Shown here: positions 47,854 through 56,928 of the stretch, one piece after another | Numbering within the stretch: the first letter of the stretch is position 1 | Layout: each line of letters starts with the position of its first letter | Assembly (NCBI RefSeq): GCF_900109465.1 | Contig: NZ_FOAZ01000003.1 | Coordinates: 248,001 to 312,000 of the forward strand | DNA: 64,000 nt | DNA from: Streptacidiphilus jiangxiensis | GTDB lineage: Bacteria > Actinomycetota > Actinomycetes > Streptomycetales > Streptomycetaceae | Reading direction: 5' to 3' | Notes under the pieces: model-generated | The model's input: only the letters and a program-made list of their open reading frames with translations | The model's database searches: none | What the model was told of the DNA's origin: nothing | Position numbers and translations under genes: made by a program

Positions 47854-50829
47854 CTAGGGCCGCTGCGGCACCGGTAGCGGCAGCTCGAACCAGACCACCT
47901 TGCCGACCGCCTTGCGGCTGGTGCCCCAGCGCGAGGCCAGCTGGCTGACCAGGCCGAGCCCGCGGCCCTCCTCGTCCAGCGGCTCGGAGGGCTCCAGCGA
48001 GGGCAGGTTGTGGTCGTCGTCGCTGACCTCGACCAACAGCTTGCCGACCCGCATCAGCTGCAGTTCGACGCTGCCCTTGGCGACCCGCAGCGCGTTCGTC
48101 ACCAGCTCGCTGACCAGCAGCTCCGTCAGTTCCGTCAGTTCGGCGAGGCCCCAACGGGTCAATTGGTCATGCACAAGACTACGGGCCCGGCGCACCTCGC
48201 TCGCGTCCAGTGCCAACGACCAGGAGATGACGTCCTGCGGCGGGATGCCGTCGAACCGGGCGATCAGCAGCGCCAGGTCGTCGTTGCGGTCCTCCGTGTG
48301 CAGGCGCTCCAGCACGGTGTCGCAGACCTCGTCGGGACTGCGCCGCGGGTCGACGATGTCCCCGCACAGGGCGGCCAGGCCGTCCCCTATGTCGCCGCCG
48401 CGCATCTCCACCAGGCCGTCGGTGCACAGCACCAGCATCGAGCCGTCGGTGACCTTGATCTCCTTGGAGGCGAACGGCACCCCGCCGACGCCGATCGGCG
48501 CGCCGGAGGGGATCTCCAACAGCTCGCCGCGCCCGTCCGGATGGACCAGCACCGGCGGCACGTGGCCGGCGGAGGCGAGGGTGCAGGTGCGGGCGATCGG
48601 GTCGTAGACCGCGTACAGGCAGGTGGCCAGATGGTCGTCGCCCAGACGCTGCGACAGGTTGTCCAGGTGGCGCAGGATCTGACCGGGCGGCAGGTCGAGT
48701 GCGGCCAGCGTCTGCATCGCGGTGCGGAACCGGCCCATCGCGACGGCGGAGTGCAGGCCGTGGCCCATCACGTCGCCGACGACCAGCGCGACCCGGCTGC
48801 CGGGCAGCTGCACCGCGTCGAACCAGTCGCCGCCGACCTCCGCGCGTCGGTCGCCCGGCAGGTAGCGGTGGGCGATCTGCACGCCGGGGATCCGCGGCGG
48901 GCGGGTCGGCAGCATCGAGCGCTGCAGGGTGAGCGCGGTGCGCGCCTCCATCCGGTGCAGCCGGGCGTTGTCGATCGACAGGGCGGCGCGGGCGGCGAGC
49001 TCGCGCAGGTAGGAGGCGTCGGCCTCGTCGAAGGCGGGCCGGTGCGCGTCGCGCAGCAGTGTCAGCACGCCGAGTACGGTGCCGCGCGCGGCCAGCGGCA
49101 GCGTCAGCATCGAGCGGCCCTCGAAGAGGGAGGTCAGGCCCGGCCCGCCGCGCCCGGACGCGCAGGCCTCGGCCGTGGCCGGGTCGAGCCGCGGGACCAG
49201 GACCGGCTTGCCGTTCTGCAGCGCGTACCCGGACGGAGTCTCGCCGGCCAGGGCGACCAGCGAGCCCTCGGTGACCAGGTGCTTCCACGCCAGCGTGGTG
49301 GGCCCGAAGGAGCAGGCCACCCGGCGCAGCTGGGTCGCGTCGTCGGGCCGCTCGCGCGGCGACTCGGAGTCGGTGATGAGGCGGTCGCGCAGCTCGACGC
49401 AGGCGAAGTCGGCGATGCCGGGGATGACGACGTCGCAGACCTCGTGGACGGTGCGGTCCAGGTCGAGGGTGGTGCCGATGCGCGCACCCACGTCACTGAG
49501 CAGCAGCAGCTGCGGGTTGACCGGCTCGCCGTCCGGCTCCTCCCCCGCCGCCGCGCCGCCCGGGCCGACCAGCCCGCCGAGGCTGACGCTGGCCCGTGAG
49601 GGCGGGCCGCTGAACGGGCCGTCGTCCAGGGCGGCGCGCCGCGAAGACGACTCGGCGGCCAACTCCTCCAGGGTCTCCTCCGGTGCCTCCTCCTCGGCGG
49701 CGCGCGAGCGGGCCTGCGGGGGGACGGCGGCCCGGCCGCCGTGCTCGGGCTGCTCCGTCACCAAGCGGCCCCGGGGCCGCTTGGGCGCGGGGCGCCCGGG
49801 CTGCGCGGCCTGTGGTTCGGCCGCCGTGGCAGCTGCGGCCGCTGTGGGCGTCTCGCCTGCACCGGCCGGTGCGGCGGACCGCCCGTTCGTCGCGGCGCCG
49901 CGGCCCGGCTCGGCGCCCCGTGCGCTGCTCCCGGCGGGCGCGCCGGCGCCGCGGCGGGTGCCTGCGGCGCGGCCCGGCTCAGTGCCCGGTGTGGTGCCCG
50001 GCGTCGTGGCCGCACTCCTGGCGCCGGTCGTGCCGTCGGCTGCCGCCCCGGTCGTGGCCGGTGAGACGGCAGTGGTGGCGCGGGAGCCCGCGCTGCGGGA
50101 CGCGGACGGCCGGGTGGCAGCCGCCGGTTCGCTGTCGGGCACCGGTAGGACCGGCAGGACCAGCCCGTTCAGGCGCACGGCGGGGGCGCCCGCGGTGACG
50201 AGCTGCGTCAGCACCGCGCGTCGGCGGTCCGCGGCGATCCGGGGGAGGACCTGGGCGAGCCGACGGGCCGCGCGTTCGCGCTCGGTGCGTGTCGCGCACG
50301 GGGCGAGGACCGGCTCCGCGTGCGGGCTCCCGTTCGCGGCGGGGCCGACGGGTGCCTCGGCGGTGAACGGCAGCAGCGCCTCGCCGATCGCGATGCGCAG
50401 GCCGGAGCCCGTCAGCCCGCGGGCGTCGGCGGCCAGCACGAGCATGCCGCGACCGCTCGGCTCGACGGTGCGCCAGGCCCAGCAGCAGATCTCGACCCGG
50501 CGTCCGTCCCGGTCGGTCACGGTCAGCTCGCCCGCCCAGCCGGGGGCGAAGTCGACCAGGTCGTCGAGGTGGTCCAGCGCGTCACCCGTGGGCTTGCCGA
50601 CCAGTGGCAGCAGCCCGGTGGTGGTGCGGTCCAGCACGTCGTTGCGGCGGTGGCCGAAGAGCTCCTCGGCGCCGAGGTTCCAGTGGGTGAGCCGCCCGTC
50701 GGAGTCGACCACCAGCGCGGCGAGCCTCGCCAGGGCGACCACCCCGGGCAGCGCGACGGCGGTCTGTGTCGCACTCGGTGCGGTGCGATGTGCGGCGGCC
50801 TCGGACGCTGCGAAGGTCTCTTCCGTCAT
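47854..50829 (-). CDS. PAS-GAF-PP2C(SpoIIE)-ATPase sigma-factor control protein
   Basis: A 991-residue regulator. PAS domain about 25-130 (LVVDSDGRLTHWNLGAEELFG); Ala/Pro/Thr-rich linker about 210-420; GAF about 460-620; SpoIIE-type PP2C about 640-850 (GGDWFDAVQLPGSRVALVVGDVMGHG, LVLCTDGLVE); RsbW-like HATPase about 865-991 (LVSELVTNALRVAKGSVEL, GRGLGLVSQLASRWG). Such proteins dephosphorylate anti-anti-sigma factors and may also act as anti-sigma kinases; the order recalls OsaC of S. coelicolor, which acts on SigB. ATG at 50829 with GAGGG 6 bases upstream. No sigma or anti-sigma gene is adjacent. Confidence 0.9.
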   Translation of the reverse strand: MTEETFAASEAAAHRTAPSATQTAVALPGVVALARLAALVVDSDGRLTHWNLGAEELFGHRRNDVLDRTTTGLLPLVGKPTGDALDHLDDLVDFAPGWAGELTVTDRDGRRVEICCWAWRTVEPSGRGMLVLAADARGLTGSGLRIAIGEALLPFTAEAPVGPAANGSPHAEPVLAPCATRTERERAARRLAQVLPRIAADRRRAVLTQLVTAGAPAVRLNGLVLPVLPVPDSEPAAATRPSASRSAGSRATTAVSPATTGAAADGTTGARSAATTPGTTPGTEPGRAAGTRRGAGAPAGSSARGAEPGRGAATNGRSAAPAGAGETPTAAAAATAAEPQAAQPGRPAPKRPRGRLVTEQPEHGGRAAVPPQARSRAAEEEAPEETLEELAAESSSRRAALDDGPFSGPPSRASVSLGGLVGPGGAAAGEEPDGEPVNPQLLLLSDVGARIGTTLDLDRTVHEVCDVVIPGIADFACVELRDRLITDSESPRERPDDATQLRRVACSFGPTTLAWKHLVTEGSLVALAGETPSGYALQNGKPVLVPRLDPATAEACASGRGGPGLTSLFEGRSMLTLPLAARGTVLGVLTLLRDAHRPAFDEADASYLRELAARAALSIDNARLHRMEARTALTLQRSMLPTRPPRIPGVQIAHRYLPGDRRAEVGGDWFDAVQLPGSRVALVVGDVMGHGLHSAVAMGRFRTAMQTLAALDLPPGQILRHLDNLSQRLGDDHLATCLYAVYDPIARTCTLASAGHVPPVLVHPDGRGELLEIPSGAPIGVGGVPFASKEIKVTDGSMLVLCTDGLVEMRGGDIGDGLAALCGDIVDPRRSPDEVCDTVLERLHTEDRNDDLALLIARFDGIPPQDVISWSLALDASEVRRARSLVHDQLTRWGLAELTELTELLVSELVTNALRVAKGSVELQLMRVGKLLVEVSDDDHNLPSLEPSEPLDEEGRGLGLVSQLASRWGTSRKAVGKVVWFELPLPVPQRP

Positions 50830-51043
50830 CTCACCCTCTCTCAGCGACTCCTCGGCTCCATATATTCGGGTACCCCAGGCAAGCACGGATCCTGCGGGCC
50901 TAACCCGATATTGAAGAACATTTGCCGTGTCCCGTAGCGCGTACACCTGCGCACGCCCTAGTGTGCGCCCTTTGTGCCCGGACCGGGGACAGTAGGGTGA
51001 CGGGACGGACACGCGCGCCGAAGAACGAGTAGTGAGGTTCCAG

Positions 51044-51853
51044 ATGACTACCGACCGTGTCGGAGAGCCCCTGCCGCCGGCCCGGTGGACGGACCCGGAG
51101 GAGGCCGAGCTGGAGGCCAGGCTCGTGGAGGCCGAGGCCGAGTGGGTCGACGCCGAGGTCGGCGTCGAGACGCTCCGGGTCGAGCTGGACAACTTCGCTC
51201 TCGTGCACCACCAGCGGCTGGGTCCGATGTACGTGCGCCTCGACGAGCTCGACGCCCTGATCGCCGAGGCGCGGGCGGCCCGCACCGGCAGCGCCGAGGA
51301 CCTGCGCCGCGCCTACGAGGCGCGCAGCGTCCTGGACCCGATGCCCGACCTCGCCTCCTTCTTCGGCGAGGCGGAGGCCTCCGGTGAGGTGCCGACGATC
51401 TCCATCGAGGCGCCCGAGCGGATCCGCCCCGACCGGGAGGCCCAGCGCCTCTACCGCGACCTCGCCCGGCGCGCCCACCCCGACCTGGCCCAGGACCCGG
51501 AGGAGGTCGGCCGCCGCAGCGAGTTCATCGCGCGCGTCAACGAGGCCTACGCCCGCGGCGACGTGCTCGCCCTGGAGCAGCTGGCCCAGGAGTGGGCCGA
51601 CGGCGACGGTGCCTCCGCGCACCCGCAGGCGGGCACCCCCGAGCGCGTCGCCTGGCTGCGCCAGCGCCTGGACTGGCTGGAGAGCCGGATGCGGCGCCTG
51701 GAGTCGGCCCGCGCCGAGCTGGCCGACAGTCCCATGGGGCAGCTGCTGATGCTGCACCCCGACGACCCCGACGCCCTGCTGGAGGTGCTGGCCGAGCAGC
51801 TGCTCGCCAGCGTGGCCGAGCGGCAGGCCGAGCTTGAGACACTGTTGTCGTAG
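51044..51853 (+). CDS. J-domain-like protein with coiled coil
   Basis: A 269-residue cytoplasmic protein. The N-terminal half is acidic and probably coiled-coil (about 18-95). The centre has a J-domain-like helix pair with the invariant HPD at 145-147 (LYRDLARRAHPDLAQDPEEVGRRSEFIARVNEAYARGD). A second helical region follows (about 195-260). HPD motifs stimulate DnaK ATPase; no client-binding zinc domain is present, so this is not DnaJ itself. ATG at 51044 has GAGG upstream. The rhodanese gene is 26 bases downstream, probably one transcript. Confidence 0.85.
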   Translation: MTTDRVGEPLPPARWTDPEEAELEARLVEAEAEWVDAEVGVETLRVELDNFALVHHQRLGPMYVRLDELDALIAEARAARTGSAEDLRRAYEARSVLDPMPDLASFFGEAEASGEVPTISIEAPERIRPDREAQRLYRDLARRAHPDLAQDPEEVGRRSEFIARVNEAYARGDVLALEQLAQEWADGDGASAHPQAGTPERVAWLRQRLDWLESRMRRLESARAELADSPMGQLLMLHPDDPDALLEVLAEQLLASVAERQAELETLLS

Positions 51854-51879
51854 CCTGCCTTTGCCGTGAGGAGAGCCTC

Positions 51880-52209
51880 GTGTTCCAGCCGTCCGTTCCC
51901 ACCGTCGACATCTCCGCGCTCCCGGCGGACGCCGTCCTGCTGGACGTCCGCGAGCAGGACGAGTGGGACGCGGGCCACGCGGAGAGCGCGGTGCACGTCC
52001 CGATGAGCCAGTTCGTCGCCCGCATCGGCGAGCTGCCGGACGCCGAGCCGCTCTACGTCGTGTGCCGGGTCGGCGGCCGCTCCGCGCAGGTCGTCCAGTA
52101 CCTCGTGGCCCAGGGACGCTCCGCGGTCAACGTCGACGGCGGCATGCTCGCCTGGGAGGCCAGCGGCCGGGCGCTGGTCAGCGACAACGGCGAGGCGTTC
52201 GTCGCGTAG
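51880..52209 (+). CDS. Rhodanese-like domain protein
   Basis: A 109-residue single rhodanese domain: LLDVREQDEWDAGHAESAVHVPM and the active loop VCRVGGRSAQ with Cys62. It may carry sulfane sulfur; the donor and acceptor are unknown. GTG with GAGGAG upstream. Confidence 0.93.
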   Translation: MFQPSVPTVDISALPADAVLLDVREQDEWDAGHAESAVHVPMSQFVARIGELPDAEPLYVVCRVGGRSAQVVQYLVAQGRSAVNVDGGMLAWEASGRALVSDNGEAFVA

Positions 52210-52215
52210 CGCCAT

Positions 52216-52241
52216 CAGGGGCGCAGTTCCTTGCGCCCCTG
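52216..52241 (+). terminator. Terminator after the rhodanese gene
   Basis: CAGGGGCGCA (52216-52225) pairs with TGCGCCCCTG; the loop GTTCCT. It resembles a short form of the GGGGCGCGAGG...GCGCAGTTCC repeat. Confidence 0.75.
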
Positions 52242-52280
52242 GGCTTGTGCAACCTCCCTCCGGCGGTATGAACTCGTGAG

Positions 52281-52295
52281 CTGACGATCCGTCAG
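52281..52295. promoter_or_regulatory. TetR-type operator upstream of the acyl-CoA synthetase gene
   Basis: CTGACGATCCGTCAG: perfect 6-bp arms around ATC, 20 bases before the start codon. Palindromes of this form are used by TetR regulators of lipid genes. The regulator is not known. Confidence 0.6.
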
Positions 52296-52314
52296 AACTT
52301 ATGGGGGTGCCGCC

Positions 52315-54012
52315 GTGAACGCGCTCGTGGAGGCCGTGCTCGCGCAGCACGGGAGGGAACGGCCCGCGCTGGTCGGGGAGGGCTTCGCCCACTCCGGCCG
52401 GGAGACCCTGCGGGCCGTCTGCGCCCGTGCGGCGTACCTCGGTGACCGGTTGGCCGGCGCCGCGTACCCGCATGTCGGGCTGCTGCTGGAGAACACGCCC
52501 GCGTACGTGTGGTGGCTGGAGGCCGCCGCGCTCGCCGGGGCCACCGTCGTCGGGGTCAACCCCACCCGCCGCGGCGCGGACCTGCTGCGGGACCTGACCC
52601 ACACCGACTGCGCCCTGCTGGTGACCGAGGCCCGGCTGCTGCCGCTCCTCGCGGACCTGCCCCTGGCGATCCCCGTGCTCGTCGTCGACTCCCCCGAGGC
52701 CGCCGAGGCGCTCACGCCCTACGCGGACGCCGGCCCGCCGACGACCGTGCCCGCACCGCGGACGCGCCTGTTGCTGACCTTCACCTCCGGCTCGACCGGG
52801 GCGCCGAAGGCGGTCGTCTGCAGTCAGGGGCGGCTCGCGCGCGCCGGCGACAAGCTGCGGGAGCAGTACGGGCTCACCGACGCCGACACCGGCTACGCCT
52901 GCATGCCCCTCTTCCACGGCAACGCGCTGATGGGCCTGTGGGCCCCGCTGCTGCTGGCCGGCGGCACCATCGCGCTGCGGCGGCGCTTCTCCGCCACGGG
53001 CTTCCTCGCTGACGTACGCGCTTACCGGGCGGGCTACTTCACCTACGTCGGACGCGCCGTCTCCTACGTGCTGGCCACCCCGCCCCGCCCGGACGACGCG
53101 GAGAACCCGCTGCGGCTCGGCTTCGGCACGGAGGCGGGGGCCGTCGACGCGGCCCGCTTCGAGCAGCGCTTCGGCTGCCGCCTCGTCGAGGGCTACGGCT
53201 CCTCCGAGGGCGGCTGCAACCTCCGCCAGGACCCGGCCGCACCGCCCGGCGCCGTCGGACGCGAGGGCTCGGGCCCGTACGACGATCTGGCCGTCGTCGA
53301 CCCGGAGACCGGTGAGGAGCGGCCACGTTCCCGGTTCGACGCGGCCGGGCGGCTCGTCAACGGCGAGGAGGCGATCGGGGAGTTGGTCAACCGGACCGCG
53401 CGGGCCGGGTTCGAGGGCTACTGGCGCAACGAGCGGGCGGGCGCGGCCCGTCTGCGCGACGGTTGGTACTGGACCGGGGACCTCTTCCACCGTGACGCCG
53501 ACGGCTGGTTCCGCTTCGCCGGCCGCAGTGCGGACTGGCTCCGCGTGGACAGCGAGAACCTGGCCGTGGCCGACATCGAGAACATCCTCGCGCGCTGGGA
53601 CTCCGCCGCTGCCGTCGCCGTCTACGCGGTGCCCGATCCGGTCGCGGGCGACCAGGTCATGGCCGCGGTCGAACTGCGATCCACCGGTGACCCGTTGGCT
53701 CTTGCCGCCGAGTTCGCGGGCTTCCTCGGCGAGCAACGGGATCTGGGGACCAAGATGCCGCCGCGCTTCCTGCGGGTGGTGGCCCGGATGCCGGTCACGG
53801 CCACCCACAAGACCGCGAAGACGGGCCTGCGGGAGGAACGTTGGGATGCCGTCGGCGACGACCTCCTGCTCTGGCGGCCGTACGGGCGGGCCGCGGGAGC
53901 CGAGTTGGAGTACCGGCCGTTCACCGGGGCGGACCGGGAGAAGCTCGCGGCGCTCTTCGCCGAGCACGGGCGGTCCGAGCTGATCGTTCGAAACCGGATG
54001 CCGCGGCCGTGA
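52315..54012 (+). CDS. Acyl-CoA synthetase (AMP-forming, fatty-acid transport protein type)
   Basis: A 565-residue ANL-superfamily enzyme. P-loop FTSGSTGAPKAVV (about 150-162); YGSSEGGCN, which takes the place of the usual YG(S/T)TE; WTGDLFHRDADGWFRFAGRSADWLRVDSENLAVADIE, with the hinge Asp; and the C-terminal Lys region VTATHKTAKTGLREE. It activates a carboxylic acid, probably a long-chain fatty acid, to acyl-CoA. GTG at 52315. A palindromic operator lies just upstream and the GNAT gene follows within about 20 bases. Confidence 0.9.
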   Translation: MNALVEAVLAQHGRERPALVGEGFAHSGRETLRAVCARAAYLGDRLAGAAYPHVGLLLENTPAYVWWLEAAALAGATVVGVNPTRRGADLLRDLTHTDCALLVTEARLLPLLADLPLAIPVLVVDSPEAAEALTPYADAGPPTTVPAPRTRLLLTFTSGSTGAPKAVVCSQGRLARAGDKLREQYGLTDADTGYACMPLFHGNALMGLWAPLLLAGGTIALRRRFSATGFLADVRAYRAGYFTYVGRAVSYVLATPPRPDDAENPLRLGFGTEAGAVDAARFEQRFGCRLVEGYGSSEGGCNLRQDPAAPPGAVGREGSGPYDDLAVVDPETGEERPRSRFDAAGRLVNGEEAIGELVNRTARAGFEGYWRNERAGAARLRDGWYWTGDLFHRDADGWFRFAGRSADWLRVDSENLAVADIENILARWDSAAAVAVYAVPDPVAGDQVMAAVELRSTGDPLALAAEFAGFLGEQRDLGTKMPPRFLRVVARMPVTATHKTAKTGLREERWDAVGDDLLLWRPYGRAAGAELEYRPFTGADREKLAALFAEHGRSELIVRNRMPRP

Positions 54013-54033
54013 GTGTCGGCAAAGATGGCGTTC

Positions 54034-54531
54034 ATGACTGACGGAACCGCGGAACTGCTGCACACCGAGCGGATCGAGCTGCGTCCGATCACCCCGACGG
54101 TCGCGGCGGCGCTGCGCGCGGGCGGCGACGGCGGCCTCACCTGGCTCGACGGCGGCCCGTTCGAAGGCACCCTCGACGCCTGCGGCGGCCTGCTGAAGGC
54201 CCACGAGGCGGGCCTGTACGAGGAGGCGTGGGGCGCGTTCGCGATCGTCGTGACGGCGGAGGGCGTCGCCGTCGGCGGCGTCGGCTTCCACGGTGCGCCG
54301 CGCGGCGGCAGCTGCGAGATCGGCTACGACCTCGTCCCCGGCGCGCGGGGCCGCGGCCTCGCCACGGAGGCCGCCCGGCTGGTCACCGCGTACGCGCTGA
54401 CGCACCCCGGGGTGGAGTACGTCGTGGCGCACACGGAGCCGGAGAACGTCGCCTCCCAGGCGGTCCTGAGCCGCGCCGGGTTCGCCCGCGACGGCGAGAC
54501 CGAGGGCCTGTTCCGTTTCATACGGCGGTGA
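54034..54531 (+). CDS. GNAT family N-acetyltransferase (RimJ-like)
   Basis: A 165-residue RimJ/RimL-type acetyltransferase: LHTERIELRPITP at the start, YDLVPGARGRGLATEAARLVTAYAL (acetyl-CoA loop GARGRGLA) and the typical ending HTEPENVASQAVLSRAGFARDGETEGLFRFIRR. Substrate unknown. Three in-frame starts (54013, 54025, 54034) have weak ribosome-binding sites; ATG 54034 best fits family length. It is probably in an operon with the synthetase. Confidence 0.85.
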   Translation: MTDGTAELLHTERIELRPITPTVAAALRAGGDGGLTWLDGGPFEGTLDACGGLLKAHEAGLYEEAWGAFAIVVTAEGVAVGGVGFHGAPRGGSCEIGYDLVPGARGRGLATEAARLVTAYALTHPGVEYVVAHTEPENVASQAVLSRAGFARDGETEGLFRFIRR

Positions 54532-54532
54532 C

Positions 54533-54667
54533 GTTGCACCGTCCAGGCGGCGCAGCCGCCAAGGGCGCGAGGAACTGCGCGCCAAGCCACCGACGAGCGG
54601 ATGGTCCTCGACGCGCAGGGCCGTCCGCACAGGGTGGTTTCTCGCGCAGTTCCTCGCGCCCCTGAGG
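54533..54667. repeat. Dispersed intergenic palindromic repeat, copy B
   Basis: Starts GTTGCACC one base after the GNAT stop and runs to the E2 stop, filling the whole convergent gap. Contains GGCGGC-GCA-GCCGCC, GGGCGCGAGGAACTGCGCG at one end and TCGCGCAGTTCCTCGCGCCCC at the other, so the ends pair. It shares CCATCCGCTCGTC (inverted) with copy C. It probably ends transcription in both directions. Confidence 0.82.
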
Positions 54668-55933
54668 TCACATGTGGCGAAGCAGTGCGACCGGTGACTC
54701 CACGGCGTCGGCCACGAACCGGAGGAAGCCGCCCGCCGTCGCGCCGTCGCAGACGCGGTGGTCGAAGGTGAAGGAGAGCTGGACGACGCTGCGGACCGCC
54801 AGGTCGTCCCCCACCACCCACGGCTTGCGCGCGATCCGGCCCACGCCGAGCATCGCGGCCTCGGGGTGGTTGATGATCGGCGTGGAGCCGTCCACGCCGA
54901 AGACGCCGTAGTTGTTCAACGTGAACGTGCTGCCAGTCAGTTCGGCCGGGGTCAACGTCCCCGCCCGCGCCGACTCCGTGAGTCGGCCGATCTCCGCCGC
55001 CAGGCCCTCCGTCGACAGCTGGTCGGCGTCGCGGACCACCGGGACGACCAGGCCGCGCTCGCTCTGCGCGGCGAAGCCGAGATGGATCGCGCGGTGTCGG
55101 CGCACGCCGGTCGGCACGCCGTCCGGGCCCAGCTCCACGCTGGAGTTGAGCGCGGGGAACCGTCGGAGCGCGGCGACGGAGATGCGGGCGAACAGCGGCA
55201 GCACGCCGACGCCGACGGCGGCCTTCGCCTCCAGCAGCGCGGTGGCGTCCGCGTCGACCCAGCACGTCGCGTCGGGGATCTCGCTGCGGCTGCGGGCGAA
55301 CCGCTCCGCGGCGATCCGCGCGCCGCCCCGCAGCGGGACGAACTCGCCCTCCGCGGAGGGGGCCGCGGGCACGGTGTGCGCCTGGGCGGCGCGTTCCACG
55401 TCCGCGCGCATGATCAGGCCGTCCCGGCCGGTGCCGACGACGGTGGCCAGGTCCACCCCGCTGTCCCGGGCGAACCGTCGCACCAGCGGGGAGATGACGG
55501 CGGCGATCGCGACCGGTTCCGTCACGACGACCGGAGCCGAGGGCGCCGGAGCCGTCGTCGGCGCGGGGGAGCCGGGGTGGGCGACCCGGCGACGACGCGG
55601 GCCGGTGCTGTGGCTGGTGCCGTAGCCGACCAGGACGTTGCCGGAGCCCTCGTCCTTCGAGGGCGTCCCGCCGGACGCCTCGCTCACCGCGACGGTGACC
55701 AGGGCCGCGCCGACCGGCACCACGGTGCCCTCGGGGCCGGCCAGCGTGGTGACCACGCCCGCGTAGGGGCAGGGGACTTCGACGACCGCCTTGGCGGTCT
55801 CGACCTCGGCGACGGGCTGGTCGATCGCGATCACGTCGCCGACGGCGACGAGCCAGCGGACGATCTCGGCGGAGGTGAGGCCCTCACCGAGGTCGGGGAG
55901 GGCGAAGGCGCGCACGGAGGCCATGGCGGTCAC
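54668..55933 (-). CDS. Branched-chain 2-oxoacid dehydrogenase E2 (dihydrolipoamide acyltransferase)
   Basis: A 421-residue E2. Lipoyl domain about 7-85 with the lipoylated Lys48 in VETAKAVVEV; a linker; peripheral subunit-binding domain about 155-190 (SPLVRRFARDSGVDLATVVGTGRDG); acyltransferase core about 205-421 with NNYGVFGVDGSTPIINHPEAA and the catalytic His in DHRVCDG. It forms the complex core that makes acyl-CoA from leucine, valine and isoleucine keto acids; in Streptomyces these start branched fatty acids and polyketides. GTG 55933 overlaps the E1beta stop (GTGA); ATG 55924 is an alternative. Confidence 0.94.
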   Translation of the reverse strand: MTAMASVRAFALPDLGEGLTSAEIVRWLVAVGDVIAIDQPVAEVETAKAVVEVPCPYAGVVTTLAGPEGTVVPVGAALVTVAVSEASGGTPSKDEGSGNVLVGYGTSHSTGPRRRRVAHPGSPAPTTAPAPSAPVVVTEPVAIAAVISPLVRRFARDSGVDLATVVGTGRDGLIMRADVERAAQAHTVPAAPSAEGEFVPLRGGARIAAERFARSRSEIPDATCWVDADATALLEAKAAVGVGVLPLFARISVAALRRFPALNSSVELGPDGVPTGVRRHRAIHLGFAAQSERGLVVPVVRDADQLSTEGLAAEIGRLTESARAGTLTPAELTGSTFTLNNYGVFGVDGSTPIINHPEAAMLGVGRIARKPWVVGDDLAVRSVVQLSFTFDHRVCDGATAGGFLRFVADAVESPVALLRHM

Positions 55934-56928
55934 TGTTCCCACTGGAGTCGGGCCACCGCGTCGAGGATGCGGTCGACACCGGGCAGGTGGTGACGTTCCA
56001 GCATCGGCGGCGGGTAGGGGATGTCGAAGCCGGTCACCCGCAGCACGGGTGCCGCGAGGTGGTGGAAGCAGCGCTCCATCACGCGCGCCGCGATCTCCGC
56101 GCCGACGCCGCCGAAGCCGGTGGCCTCGTGGACGACCACGGCACGCCCGGTGGCGCGGACGGCCGCGCAGACGGTCTCGTCGTCGAAGGGGGTCAGCGAG
56201 CGCAGGTCGACGACCGCGAGGTCCCAGCCCTCGGCCCTGGCGGCCTCGGCCGCCTCCAGGCAGACGGGCAGCGACGGACCGTAGGTCAGCAGCGTCGCGG
56301 AGGTGCCCTGGCGGCGCACCACGGCGCGGCCGATCGGCTCGACGGGGCCGGGGGTGACGTCGTCCTTGGACCAGTACAGGCGCTTGGGCTCCAGGAAGAC
56401 GACCGGGTCGTCGGAGGCGATCGCCGCCCGCAGCAGGCCGTAGCCGTCGGCGACGGTGGCCGGGGTGACCACGTGCAGGCCCGGCGTGTGGGCGTAGTAG
56501 GCCTCGCTGGAGTCGCTGTGGTGCTCGACGCCGCCGATGCCGCCGCCGTAGGGGATGCGGATGGTGATCGGCAGCGGCAGGCGGCCGGCGGTGCGGTTGC
56601 GCATCTTGGCGACGTGGGAGAGCAGCTGCTCGAACGCCGGGTAGGCGAACGCGTCGAACTGCAGCTCCACGACCGGACGCAGGCCGTACATGGCCATGCC
56701 GACGGCGCTGCCGAGGATGCCGGCCTCGGCGAGGGGGGTGTCCAGGCAGCGGTCGGCGCCGAACTCGGCGGCCAGGCCGTCGGTGATCCGGAAGACGCCG
56801 CCGAGGGTGCCCACGTCCTCGCCCATGACCAGGACGTTCGGGTCCTCGCGCATCGCGTCGCGCAGGGCGCCGTTCAGCGCCTGCGCCATGGTTGTCGACC
56901 CCGCGGGGGTGGCTGTGGCGGTGCTCAT
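55930..56928 (-). CDS. Branched-chain 2-oxoacid dehydrogenase E1 beta
   Basis: A 332-residue E1beta: LVMGEDVGTLGGVFRITDGL, CLDTPLAEAGILGSAVGMA, GVEHHSDSSEAYYAHTPGL and VVDLRSLTPFDDETV are family signatures. With E1alpha it decarboxylates the 2-oxoacid using thiamine diphosphate. Its ATG overlaps the E1alpha stop as ATGA. Confidence 0.95.
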   Translation of the reverse strand: MSTATATPAGSTTMAQALNGALRDAMREDPNVLVMGEDVGTLGGVFRITDGLAAEFGADRCLDTPLAEAGILGSAVGMAMYGLRPVVELQFDAFAYPAFEQLLSHVAKMRNRTAGRLPLPITIRIPYGGGIGGVEHHSDSSEAYYAHTPGLHVVTPATVADGYGLLRAAIASDDPVVFLEPKRLYWSKDDVTPGPVEPIGRAVVRRQGTSATLLTYGPSLPVCLEAAEAARAEGWDLAVVDLRSLTPFDDETVCAAVRATGRAVVVHEATGFGGVGAEIAARVMERCFHHLAAPVLRVTGFDIPYPPPMLERHHLPGVDRILDAVARLQWEQ

